The notes under the pieces were generated by a model. That model saw nothing but the letters and a program-made list of their open reading frames with translations. It was not told the origin of the DNA and searched no databases. Of a stretch of 64,000 nucleotides of DNA, positions 21,348 through 33,213 are shown one piece after another. The stretch's first letter is position 1. The number at the start of each line of letters is the position of its first letter. The position numbers and the translations under genes were made by a program. This DNA comes from Cystobasidium ongulense (Eukaryota > Basidiomycota > Cystobasidiomycetes > Cystobasidiales > Cystobasidiaceae), in NCBI GenBank assembly GCA_022835595.1, contig BQUP01000001.1:2046001-2110000 (forward strand), read 5' to 3'.

Positions 21348-23179
21348 ATGGCGGCTCAGCTGATGTCGGACAGCAACAAGGCGACGGTGGTGCTCGGAAG
21401 CCAGTGTAGGTGTCTCTCGTCTTGTCGACGCTGCCGTGTCATACTCACAGAGCTTCACTTGCAGGGGGTGATGAAGGCAAAGGAAAGGTGACTTGCATTT
21501 CCCGCCAAGCTCCGGACTGTCTTTCTCTATGCTGGAATCGTCTCAACTGACTCGCAATGCCGCTACTACCCGCTCCTCAACCAGCTCGTTGATATCCTCG
21601 CTGCCAACATCGACGTCTGCGCGCGCTTCGCGGGAGGCAACAACGCCGGCCATGTTATCGTCGTGGACATGCCGACCAACGACGGCACTGGATCCAAGAA
21701 GCCCGTCAAGTTCGACTTCCACTTGCTTCCAAGTGGTGAGCAAGCAGTCTGTGATTGTTCAGACAAAGCTGTCACCTAACGCGGCGTCTTCTTCTCCGCC
21801 GCAGGCCTCGTCAATCCCAACTGCGTAAATTTCATTGGAAATGGGGTCGTTGTGCACGTGCCGGCACTTTTCGAAGAGCTTGATGCTCTTGTCAAGAAGG
21901 GTGGGTGAAAGTCAAATTTACGTCTTAACAGACCTTGTCAGCTGAACTTCGTACCCTTAATATGCAGGTCTAAACTGCGACGGCCGACTCTTCATCTCCG
22001 ACCGAGCCCATCTCGTCTTTGACTTCCATCAAATCGTAGATGGTCTTAAAGAGGTCGAGCTGGGTGGTAAATCCCTCGGAACAACCAAGAGAGGCATCGG
22101 TCCGGCTTACTCCAGCAAAGCCTCTCGGTCGGGTCTACGTGTCCATCATCTCATCTACGACTTTGCTCACTTCGAGGCAAAGTTCAGAACACTTGTAGAG
22201 GGACGATTCAAGCGATACGGCCACTTTGAGTATGACACCGAAAAGGAGATTCTACGCTACAAGGTAAGTAATGAGTTATAGCCGGATTCGTTTGCCCTTC
22301 TTGCAGCCCTTGCTGACCCGATTGTTGTTTTCCGCAGGAACTGGCGGCTCGTCTTAAGCCCTACGTAGTCGATGGCGTTGCCTTCATTCACCAAGCTCTC
22401 TTGTCGAATAAGCGAGTCTTATGCGAGGGCGCCAACGCTCTCATGTTGGACATCGACTTTGGTACCTACCCCTTCGTCACATCTTCTTCGACCTCCGTTG
22501 GAGGTGTCTGCATCGGTCTCGGTATTCCACCCCGATATGTCGGTGAAGTCATTGGTGTCATGAAAGCCTACACGACGAGAGTCGGAGCTGGTCCTTTTGT
22601 CACCGAGCAGCTGAATGTCAGTGAATTTCTTCTCGTTTAATTCATCTTTAGCTGAACTGTTCATTCTTCTCAGGACATTGGCACTCACCTTCAAGAAGTT
22701 GGAGCCGAGTGGGGAGTCACCACTGGCCGAAGAAGACGATGCGGATGGCTGGATCTTGTACAGATGCGCTACTCACACCTGATCAATGGCTACACTGCTT
22801 TCAACCTTACAAAGCTGGATGTTTTAGATCAGCTGAAGGAAATCAAGGTCTGCACAGGCTACTTGGCTGACGGCAAATTGCTGAATACCTTCCCATGTAA
22901 GAAGCGCATCAATTTGGAGCTACATCTGTTCCAGGCTGATAGTCTTTGTTATCTCCAGCCGATCTTGAGCAACTCGCGTCTAGCCGATGTGAGCCACAAT
23001 ACGACACTCTGCCAGGCTGGGAATCGCCAATAGACAAATGCAAGACATATGAAGAGCTTCCAGTCAATTGCAAGGCCTATATTGAGTACATCGAGAAAGC
23101 CCTTGGCGTACCTATTGTTTGGATAGGCAATGGACCAGGCCGGGAGTCTATGATTACAAAGTCGAAAACTGTCGGGTAG
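21348..23179 (+). CDS. ADE12: Adenylosuccinate synthetase
   Basis: It starts [19 protein letters not shown]; the next exons complete the GDEGKGK signature (split after GSQW and again after GKGK). Then come [106 protein letters not shown] and [16 protein letters not shown]. The protein ends [20 protein letters not shown] plus TVG at 23179. All family motifs, including the catalytic Asp of GDEGKG, are intact. It makes adenylosuccinate from IMP, aspartate and GTP in AMP synthesis. Seven or more introns interrupt it. Confidence 0.96.
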
Positions 23180-23750
23180 AGACATGTAATGGACTTGGGA
23201 CAATTTGTTTGAATGGCACATTAGAAAGGATATATAGATGTGAGGTAGCATCAACTTGGATATACTGCAAAGAAACCGTGGCTAGTCGGATACGAGTCGC
23301 CACTGATCTTTCCTGGAATTCGGCTTATCGTGAGAATGGCGCGAGATTGTTTGCACCTGACACTTGAGCTCGCACGCGCTTTCAGCATTCTCACTAGGAG
23401 GAGACTGTCCAGTCTAGATGGCATCGCTGCTGGCAAATTTCTTCTGGAAGGTTGTCGCCACCATGCTTCCCAGGCCAGTGCAGCTGATTGTGCTGTCTGG
23501 CTGAGTAAGGTAGAAGAGGCAACGAGACTGTCGCTGCGAGTGCTAGTAGAGGTATGTATCATTGCTGCCAGCGCTGATTGACCCTCTTCAAGTGTGCACA
23601 CGCGTCCAACAAACTCACGCCATCAGCCAGAAGAGCGAGATCATCGACGAGGACGGCGTTGCGGCTCTGCTCTGCTCTGCTCCAGCATCCACACGCACTC
23701 CAACCACACGCAAGAGGACCGCCCTTTAGCACTCTCCACACGCATCTGCA
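23180..23750. other. Spacer between ADE12 and UBC4
   Basis: About 570 bases holding the ADE12 3' UTR and the UBC4 promoter. Overlapping ORFs on both strands look like shadows with low-complexity composition. No feature was recognised. Confidence 0.45.
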
Positions 23751-24751
<1,001 letters not shown>

Positions 24752-25279
24752 AGAAGGTTTATATTGTGATTTTCTGAAATGCCACGTCTGTCGACACGAT
24801 CAATAGTGCTTTAGCCTTTTGCGTGCTGGCTTTAGTAAATATCGATGCTTTTGATTCCGGCCTCGTTTCCCTCTTTCTGATCCATTACTAATATGTCTGC
24901 TGTCCTTCCTCTACTATGTCAGAATGCCATTACAACTTTCTAGCTTTCCTTCATGGCAGTTAATCTTCCCAAAATTTAGCTGGGTTGGCTAATCTGCCTG
25001 GAGGACATTTCAGGCGTGGGCTGTCTGTGTGCATGGCACTCCTACCTTTGATTATACTGATCATTGCAAGCCTTAGTATAGAGCCATTGCGTTCTGGACC
25101 TTGTGAAAGCTCACAAATCCTTGTTCTGCTGCTTTCAGCATTGATCGGGCTTGTTATCCCGCTGCACCTCATTGCTTCTTGCCTTCCATCGCTTCATTCA
25201 TGCACGCACCTTCGCACAAGCATCATCCCCGGTAGCTTGACCCGCAATCCAATGCTCAAGCAAACGCGACCTAGGCAGT
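24752..25279. other. Spacer between UBC4 and polymerase iota
   Basis: About 530 bases of 3' UTR and promoter. A plus-strand ORF across 24985-25344 overlaps the polymerase start in another frame and has no family support. Confidence 0.45.
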
Positions 25280-27446
25280 ATGGCTATGTCGGCTTCTTCC
25301 AGCGGCACATGGCCATCCAGAGTTGTGATAGCTATCGACATTGACTGGTAAGCGGCGTTGGCTGTGAGCAATGACTAGCACCTCAAGCTGACGCGATGCA
25401 CAATAATGAAGTTTCTACGTTGCATGCGAAAGGCTCCTGAATCCTGCCCTTGTGGGCAAACCTGTGGGTGTAAAACAAAAGACAATCCTCGCCACTTGCA
25501 GTTATGAAGCACGAGCTTTCGGTGTTGGCAAGGTAATCAGTCAAGAACTCATTAACGCCTTCAGCATTGGAGCTTACTCTCGCTTTCATCTGGCATCATA
25601 GCTTCAAGGGATCAAGGATGCTATGAAGGCTTGTCCGGGACTCATACTGGTCAATGGAGAGGTGTGAAGATGCACCGCTAGTCAATCCTCTTGCATTGCA
25701 GGCTGATCTTCTTCAAACTCCTGGCAGGACCTGAGTAACTACAGAAGATATAGTCGTGCTATCACTAGACTGGTGAAGTCTATCATTTGGGGAAGACGCG
25801 TTGAACGTCTGGGTATGGACGAGTTATTTTGCGATGTAACCGACATGGTTCAAGCACACTTGAGAAGTATCAAAGCTCAGCCAGAAAATCAAGATGAAGG
25901 AGTATTCTTCAATTTGACGGAAGATGTCACCTCCGAACCAAAAGGCTTTCATTATCAAACGAGTGATACACCCTCCTTGACAATTCCGGGAACATCATCT
26001 TCGAAAGAAGCGCAGTATGCTCCGCAGTTATTGGCAGCTGCTCATCTAGCCTCTTACATTCGTAAAGAGATCTTTGACAAACTTAGATTCACCACGTCTG
26101 CTGGTATCGCACATAACAAGCTCATTGCTAAGCTAGTTGGAAATCTGAACAAGCCAAATCTGCAAACTACCTGGAATCCAGACGTCCGTAACTGGCAGAC
26201 TGAGCAAGAAAGCTTTCTCGCTGGATTTGAGGCTAGACAGTGAGTTCCATACTACCGATTTGGTTCTCACGGCAGGCTAATGACGCGCGGCCGAACAGAC
26301 TGCAAGGTTTCGGATCTGCGATTGCCCATACTGTCAAGACCGCCATAGAGGAAAAATCAGGAATTGACATACCTGAACGAAGCCTTCCTATCCATCTCAT
26401 ACGAGAACACTTGGACCAGGCTGTCTTTCTTAGCAAATTTGGACCGAAAACCGGACAGCGTCTCTGGAAGCTTATACATGGCGACGATGAGGAACCTGTT
26501 AACCCTTCTCCAGAGTATCCAGCTCAAATATCAGTTGAAGATTCCCATTACGGTATCACTTCGTTCGATCAGGCTATCACCGAGCTAGGCAAGCTTTGTA
26601 TTCATCTATTACACCGCTTGACGGAAGATCTCACTGAAGATTTGGATGGGAATCCACTGGTACCTAGTATTACCAGTGCGGGGAAAGGCCAACCTCGTAT
26701 CTACTGGGCTATGTATCCTACCAATCTTCGCCTGTCCATCCGCCTGGGATACGATGGCTATGCGAGGCAAAGCGTATCCACCCAGTTCCCGGTCGATGCA
26801 CTTGACGACACGCGACCAGCAGAAGAGCGAGCAGAACGGCTCACAAGAAATACCCTAAGTCCTATGCTGCAGAGATTGCTCAGAACTCAAACTCCAAATC
26901 AGCCATTACGCATCACTATGTGAGTCGGTTGTACTTTCAGACTTGTCGACAGAATGAGACTGAAATGTGCGTTGTTGTAGCCTCAATGTTTGCGCTACCA
27001 ACTTTACCAAATCGAGACCGGATCAAACTATAGCGAACGTCTTTGCTCGCACCGCCAAGAACAGCAATGGCAAAGCACAACCTAACACATCTGAAGTTCA
27101 ATTTATCGAGCTCTCATCTGACGAAGACGAAAATCAACGTCCGGATCCGGTATTCTTGGACTCCGACATGGACGATATAAAACCCAGCAAACCCAGTACA
27201 TTGCCGAAGACGGAAGAAGGACTTGTCGCAGATACAATGCCTGACGCTCCTGCTTCGCAAGATGATGATCTGGTCTTTGTAGGCGAAGAACGAGCGGCGG
27301 TTATGAATTGCAAAGAATGTGGATCACGATTGTTCGCTTTTTCTGCTGAAGCGCACATGAAATTCCATGAAGAAAGCAAGAAATCAATCGCGAAGACAAC
27401 GTCAAGTAGAGGTCGCTTATATGGAAAGAAGACTAAAGGTCGATAG
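25280..27446 (+). CDS. Y-family translesion DNA polymerase iota
   Basis: Six exons (25280-25347, 25412-25532, 25602-25661, 25728-26239, 26299-26919, 26981-27446) join in phase to 615 residues. The catalytic core starts RVVIAIDIDCFYVACERLLN, then KPVGVKQKTILATCSYEARA, CPGLILVNGEDLSNYRRYSR and RRVERLGMDELFCDVTDMV. This follows vertebrate POLI more closely than eta (DxDCFY, VNGEDLxxYR, VERLGxDExFxDxT). The metal-binding Asp and Glu residues (DID; the DE of GMDE) are present. Helix-hairpin (RQLQGFGSAIAHTV) and little-finger regions follow. An acidic linker then leads to a C-terminal zinc finger, CKECGSRLFAFSAEAHMKFH, of UBZ-like C2H2 spacing. The role is bypass of damaged bases in the nucleus. 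Budding yeast lacks this gene. Confidence 0.85.
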
Positions 27447-28471
27447 ATCTGTTTTCAACATTGAGGATATGTCCTGCCTTTGTGGGCGCGCCGCCAATAA
27501 AGTAGAGCATAGACGCTTTTCCTCTGAAGGTACCACTGCTCAGTAGTGTCTAGAAGTAGTGGGAAATGGTATTGTGCGCTGCGGTATAGTGTCCTCACTA
27601 GGGTAGTATGGGAGGTGAAAGATCGCAGTCCTACCTTTGAGCCGACACAACCGACCCTTGCCCTAGCTAGCTTTGGAAGGTTACCGACAAATACTCCATA
27701 TTGGACATACGACACACCTCCTCGCTCATTCGAACAAGCAAGAAGCATATGCTGTCGCATGCCGCTAGGTTGAATCCATTCCTCCGCTCGTGTCTCATCA
27801 ATGTAGTCACGAAGCGAGCGAGAGGGTGCGAAACGGGAGATTTCGGCAGTGTTCGCCTGGAGCATTCAAAAGCATTCAAAAAGGAGAAAATAATGACATG
27901 CCCGCATGCAGACGGTGCCAAAGCGGAGACGTGCAGACGATCCCCCTTGACAGGCAGCCCCTTCTGGTACGGTATCGGTAGCTTTCGGTCGACACTCGGT
28001 CGCGGCCATGTTCGGCGACTTTTGGGAGGAGCGCATAAACCTTACCGTGACAGGTGAAAAGTGACAGCTGCTCATCATGCAGACATGATGTCCAGCATGG
28101 AATATAGTTATACCTGGGCCGCTATACTGTATCGAATCCGATTTCTCTGAACGAGTGGTGGCTGTGCCCTAAGCATCCCAAGCCATCTGTCAGATTAGAC
28201 AAGCAGACCTAGGAATTATTGGATATCAATGTTGTCCTGGGCTGGATGACGAAGCTTGCGGTCAGAGAGAGCCCATTATTCTCGCTTGGTAAACAATAGC
28301 GGGAGCAATAAAATAGCTTGCTATATATGGTATGCTTTGTTAGACATCTAGCTAGCTTGTGCCCGTCGCGCCGTGGCGAGAGCGGTGACGCAAGGCTGAA
28401 GACAAGCAAGAAGCAAGCCCATTGACCAGCACGCAGCGAGCGAGCGTCTCTTGGCTGCACTCGACGAGGAC
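27447..28471. other. Poorly explained 1-kb stretch
   Basis: No gene I can support. Minus-strand open pieces at 27455-27865 and 27667-27921 include RDYIDETRAEEWIQPSGMRQ, which has some coding look but no splice-consistent start or family. The DM9 gene promoter must lie at the right end. Confidence 0.35.
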
Positions 28472-29989
28472 ATGCATGGTGATGGGCACAGCATGGACCA
28501 CGACCCTGCGCGCCAGAGGGAGCTGCAGGCCCTCAGCTTCAACCCGTTTGGCGACTCGCTGAGCGCCTCTGCCAGCAGCGCGGGCGATGATCGGGCAGCC
28601 GCTGTCTTCTCAGACGAGGTGACACATCGCCTGGGAAAGCTGCACATCTCGAGCAACTTCAACCACGCCGGCAGCAGCGCAAAATCAAGCAGCAATGCCT
28701 CGTCTGCAGTCAGCGGGCATACGAATCCCTTGTTCGATGCGCTGGACGCCGTTGTGCCGTCCCCGAAGCAGCAGCAGCAGCAGCAGCAGCCTGCGTCGAC
28801 AGCTACAAGCACCTCTTTTCTGAATCCAGTAGCAGGCTCGTACGCGCCGGCGACTCCTGCTCCCACAGGCGGTCCAGCACCAGCAATCGTGCATAAACCC
28901 AGTGCTACCTCCAGCTCCACCTCTCCCAGCGTCGTCTCCATCACCATGGGCTCCGGCTCTGGCTCGGGCACTGTGCCCATACGCCGCCACCGACTCTCCT
29001 CTGCGTCATCAGTAAAGTCGACTCGGTCGAGACGGTCAACAAACTCGTCTCTGTCCTCGATAGCCTCAAAGATGCTTCCTCAGCCTGATGCAGATCCGAA
29101 TTTACTAGACTTTGCAGATCTCGCTGGAATTTTCGCCAATGGTCATGGCAGTCCAAAGCCTCCCTCGACAGCCGGACCCATCGCAAAATCAAGCAACTCG
29201 CAAGACTCTATGATTTCCCTTCAGCCTTCAGTATTGTCATTAGAAACAACCGCCAAAGCTCCCCCTCCAGTCGCAGGCTACAGAATACCAGCAACAGGAT
29301 CACTTCATCATTCTTCCTTCCCTCCTTTGAGCATGTGTGGACCTGCTTTTAAAGATTTCGATGAGCATCCTATATACGTCTGCTCAGCTATTTTAGGTAC
29401 TGCAATTCATCCTGCCAAAGCTGGTCCACATCTATCCCCGCCTGTGAGAATATCTTTTGCTGGAAAGGAGATCTTGCATGAAGGCAGATTCGACTTATTG
29501 CCCATAACACAAGAGTGAGTACAATCCCTGCACCTTTCTCATTTCCCGGTCCTTACGCACGAGCTGATAGCCAGTACCTCTGCGCTCACAGTATGAAATG
29601 GTACAACGCGAAAGATGGATTTGTACCAGAAGGTAAAGAGCCAATTCAAGCAGGGTATGAAGAATCGGGAGAACAGCTTCATCATGCCTTGGCTCGTATT
29701 CAAGGCTTTTGGGTACCAGGAAAGACAGGTACTCACCTCAAAGGAGCTAATTTCCCATTTGCGGGAAGGGAAGTACGAATGGTAAGTACTTATCACTGGG
29801 GTTCCTTTGGTTTTTAGGAAGTGATGTTGATTTTTCGAATGGTGATTGTTCTTGCAGCGAGACGGCTACAAGATCTTATGCTGGCGAAGAGAGGGGACAA
29901 GTGTAGCGGACAGCGAAAGTACTGAAGTGCCACCATCAGCCCACCATGTTAACGATAATTATACCCGCACTGCATTCCCGACTGATTAG
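28472..29989 (+). CDS. DM9-repeat (DUF3421) protein with a disordered N-terminal half
   Basis: Three exons (28472-29514, 29592-29781, 29858-29989) join in phase to 454 residues; the start MHGDGHSMDHDPARQ is the first in-frame ATG. The first 270 residues are low-complexity, with Ser/Pro/Ala stretches and a seven-Gln run. The C-terminal 180 residues carry two tandem repeats: HPIYVCSAILGTAIHPAKAG with PPVRISFAGKEILHEGRFDL, then KWYNAKDGFVPEGKEPIQAG, YEESGEQLHHALARIQGFWV, PGKTGTHLKGANFPFAGREV and RMRDGYKILCWR. The pattern W..A..G.VP.G...AGYE..GE.L..A.A...G...PGK......A...F.G.E is that of DM9 repeats, known as mannose-binding modules in molluscs and effector-response proteins in insects. Its role in fungi is not known to me. 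No signal peptide, so probably cytosolic. Confidence 0.75.
28769..28789 (+). repeat. (CAG)7 microsatellite coding polyglutamine
   Basis: Seven perfect CAG units in frame in the DM9 gene. Confidence 0.95.
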
Positions 29990-30655
29990 CAAATCGCAAA
30001 ACGTAATTGCATACAAGACTGCAGAAAAGAGAAAGTACATCATACACGTTAGATATCATATATAGCATGCATCGCTCAGGCATACACGGCCCATCGTCAA
30101 AGAAAAGCAAGAAGGAAAGAAAGATATGATTTGAAGCCAAGCCAACATACTTGCTGGCAAAAGATAGCGAGGAAAAGAAATCAACCACACATGGACATTG
30201 TATAAAATAACATCATCGCCTTTAGTTGCCGGAAGAGCAAAGTATATACGTTTCCGAGCCTTATGCCATTCGTCGAAATCGATGGTTCGGCGGTCTATAT
30301 GGCTTGCTTTCTATTGCAGTGCTTGCATCAGCACTGAGAGGTGATGTTTTCCTCAAGTTTATCTTAAACATATTTGAGTTGCGTCATGTTGCTGCGGCGA
30401 ATGCTCAATCAAGGGTGTATCAAACGTAAGCTTCTCAAACCACCAAAGGCTTCTTTCACTTTTGACTTGAAAACCTTTTGCAAAAGTTCTTCCCGACTGC
30501 TAAAGAACAAAAGACAAGGTTGCTAGCCCGCTAATTATGACACGCGACGCATTCTAGCTACGACAACGTTTCACGCATAATCGGAAAAAGGGTGTTGAGA
30601 GATCGGTTGTGCGTAATGCGTAAAAAGAGATGGAGAATTGATGATGCGACAAAGC
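29990..30655. other. Convergent 3' spacer between DM9 gene and RPL33
   Basis: About 670 bases of AT-richer sequence, consistent with two facing 3' UTRs. The ORFs in it show no coding character. Confidence 0.45.
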
Positions 30656-31515
30656 TTAGATCTGGCTTGGGTAAAGCATCTGTATGATTGTAACAAGAGT
30701 GAATCGATTAGTACATGGTTTCCTCTGCCAGATCTACTTCCGCAAAAAAGGAAAGCTACGCACCACACGTGCTGAGGCGCCGAAGGACTTTGGTGGTAGG
30801 TTGACACGGAACTTTGATCTGACAACACCAGAGTTGCCGTGGGGTCTTGTTACTCGTCCCCAGATTACACGGATCTTTGAGCCGTTGATGGGCTTTTGCG
30901 CCTTGTAGACGTATGCGATGCGCTGTTGAATTGATCGTGAAAGCGTTAACAGGGTATACTTGCGAAGGAAGCTGCTATTGCAGTTGAAAAGAGTGAATGA
31001 AGCCTCACCTTGCCGAGGTAGAAATCAGCCTCCTCCTTGTTGGCAACGCCCTCAATCTGAACTAGAGATGTTGTAGGCTTTTGGTTGCGCTTTCCCCGGG
31101 TGTAGCCGAGGATGCGGGCCTTTGCGTAGAGTCTGAAATTGAATTGCGAGTCAGTATACCTTGTTCGGTGTGCTTGGGATGCTCCGACTCCATCCATCAT
31201 CCGCCTCTGCTTGCTGGTCTCGGTGGCTGTAGTCGACTTTCGGACCCCGGTGTGATGGTGATGATCTCCTGCTGTAGCTGTCCTGGCCTTTCCAGCAAGA
31301 CAGTGTGCTCGGAATCCATCCCAGCTCGATATCGCTCCTTTCTATCCAACCACTTGCTCCTTCCATGCTGCTTGGCCATCCCCATCATCACCATCTTCAC
31401 GTCTTGCGGTCGTCGTCCTTCAACAGCCACCGCAACTTGCGACTAGCAGGCGGGATCCGGAGTCGCGAGCCATCCATCCTCGGAGAATGCATCCTAATCA
31501 CCTCGAGCTGGCCAT
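30656..31515 (-). CDS. RPL33: Ribosomal protein eL33 (L35Ae family)
   Basis: Four coding exons: 31515-31502, 31132-31009, 30922-30764, 30679-30656, total 321 bases for 106 residues, the family's usual size. The first exon is only 14 bases (MASS plus two bases of an Arg codon) and is followed by a 369-base intron, the usual long first intron of ribosomal protein genes. The product reads [95 protein letters not shown] and MLYPSQI, all typical of eL33. It is part of the 60S subunit. An alternative start at 31200 would require reading through the 3' splice site and is rejected. Confidence 0.95.
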
Positions 31516-32055
31516 TGTTGCTGCTTGAGGTATGGTGGTATCGCAAGTGTTCGACAGCTTCAACTCGACCTTGCCTTTGCTTGCCTCGTGCCAATTGCCT
31601 GCGCAATCCCAACTTTTCGATCATCTCGTGCCGCCAAAGTTCAGCCTTCCTTTTGGAAAGACCTGGAAGAAATCGATCGTGCCGCTCAGAGTGAGCTGAA
31701 AATCCTGCATCTTTGCAACCTTGGGAAAATCGAACAATATCCGATGGGCTTGGTCTTCAATGTGAACACTGCAATGGCTTCTGCTTTCAAGCCAGCACCG
31801 CTGTATAGTGCTCAGTTGTCGAATCAGGCGACGTTTAACATCCGAAATATGATTGTGGCGACCCAGCCAGCAAGTTCACGAAGGCTCGGGCAAGGTAAAA
31901 CTTCACAAGTCTGATACAACGAACTGGCCCCGTCTTTCACCCATTGCATGCACATGACAACAACAAGAATAAAGCTACATGTGTGATGGAAATTGTGCGG
32001 CGTGCTGTACTACAGTCCATAGCTAGATGCTGGCGTTTTATGGGTGGGCCTTCTT
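31516..32055. other. Spacer upstream of RPL33
   Basis: About 540 bases. A plus-strand open stretch (from about 31532, beginning MVVSQVFDSFNSTLPLLASC) ends at a possible GTGAGC donor near 31690 and could be a small gene, but no family or later exons were recognised. The RPL33 promoter lies next to 31515. Confidence 0.35.
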
Positions 32056-33011
32056 TCACGCAATCACGCAAGCTGGAATCTCTGGTGCCTTCGAACTCGC
32101 CTCGTGCATGTCCACGACCACCATGGCTTGCGTTAGCTGCACAAAGCACGTCGTCAGCCACAGTAATTGCCCTTTTTGATGAAAATAAGCGTCGGTCATT
32201 CTCACCTTTCCATGCTCAATCTTATAGATACCGTGAGCATGTAGTCTGATATCCTCCTCGCGATGCAGCGCCGAAACCACTATCTCGAATTGAATGGATA
32301 CTAGCGCAAGCTGCATTGACTGACGTTCCGATGTATCAATCAACGATCTGTTAAACCGAACCCTCGTGCGTTTGCATTTCTGTGTGGTAATCTAGTCAAT
32401 ACCAAGATGGCCGGAAGAGGGAGCTAAAAGACTCGGGCAGGCACTTACCTGGCGGACTACTCTTAATCTGTCAATCCAGCCTATGGATTGCAAACAAGGT
32501 CAGCCTCTATCAGCTTTGATTGTATTTTCGAGAGTAGCACTCCCTGCCGTCCTATCGGCTATGCTGAACCGACCCGCCACTAGATGGCACGTGTTTTTAA
32601 TAGCCCCGACAACGACAAGTCACGGGCAGGAAGTGGTGCATCGCAACTGGACTCACCAACCACATCTGCATTGACCAGGTTGAAGTTGTGTCTGTATTGA
32701 GGGGCAAAGTATCTAGGGACATGGAACTCTAGCACGTCGTCCAGAGGTAGCGTGTCGTGCTTCGCGTTGTAGGTAAAGAAAGGTGTTATTGCATCTTGGA
32801 CGAACTGCACTGGATCTGCAGAAAGAGGCTGTGCCATCAATGACTGCACAGCTGTAGAGTTGCTTGACGCCCCGGTTGAAGAGGTGTTGGTGGTATAAAT
32901 GCTCTCAGTCCCGTCGCTGGCGGGCACCGAGGACCGCGAGACTGGTTGCTGAAGACCGCGCTCGTGCTTGCTGCTGCTGCCGAGCCGGTCGCGGAAGGAG
33001 CTGAAAGGCAT
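32056..33011 (-). CDS. Unknown conserved-looking 213-residue protein
   Basis: Four exons (33011-32657, 32480-32449, 32379-32206, 32136-32056) join in phase to 213 residues. The N-terminal 75 residues are Ser/Thr-rich and look disordered. A compact region follows: DPVQFVQDAITPFFTYNAKH, DTLPLDDVLEFHVPRYFAPQ, YRHNFNLVNADVVGWIDRLR, QSMQLALVSIQFEIVVSALH and AHGIYKIEHGKLTQAMVVVD. I do not recognise the family. The splice phases make it a real gene. It is divergent from the RD-rich gene, with 202 bases between start codons. Confidence 0.65.
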
Positions 33012-33213
33012 GGTTGTTGATGGAGACTCTTGCTGAGCACTTCAAGCTTCGCAGCGGATACACAAAGTGTTGTACCTTCACTTGTATAGATTGATGTGAT
33101 GGATCGGTAGGAGGGAAAGAACGAGTGTCATTTCTTGATTGCCTCTTGAGCCGACGCCTCTCTCCTTCATGCAAACCATACACAACTTACGGCCGCCTCT
33201 TGACTGAGCGTGC

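Noticed and set aside
28348-28980. A 210-codon minus-strand ORF
   Set aside because: It is the antisense shadow of the repetitive Ser/Ala-rich start of the DM9 gene; poly-Cys and poly-Leu runs are the complement of CAG repeats.
31133-31200. RPL33 start at 31200 with a 27-base intron or read-through
   Set aside because: A 27-base intron is too short, and read-through adds residues foreign to eL33; the distant 14-base exon gives the right N-terminus.
31133-31500. GTGATGA box in the first RPL33 intron as a possible C/D snoRNA
   Set aside because: The nearest CTGA is about 200 bases away and belongs to the branch site; no terminal stem or second box pair was found.
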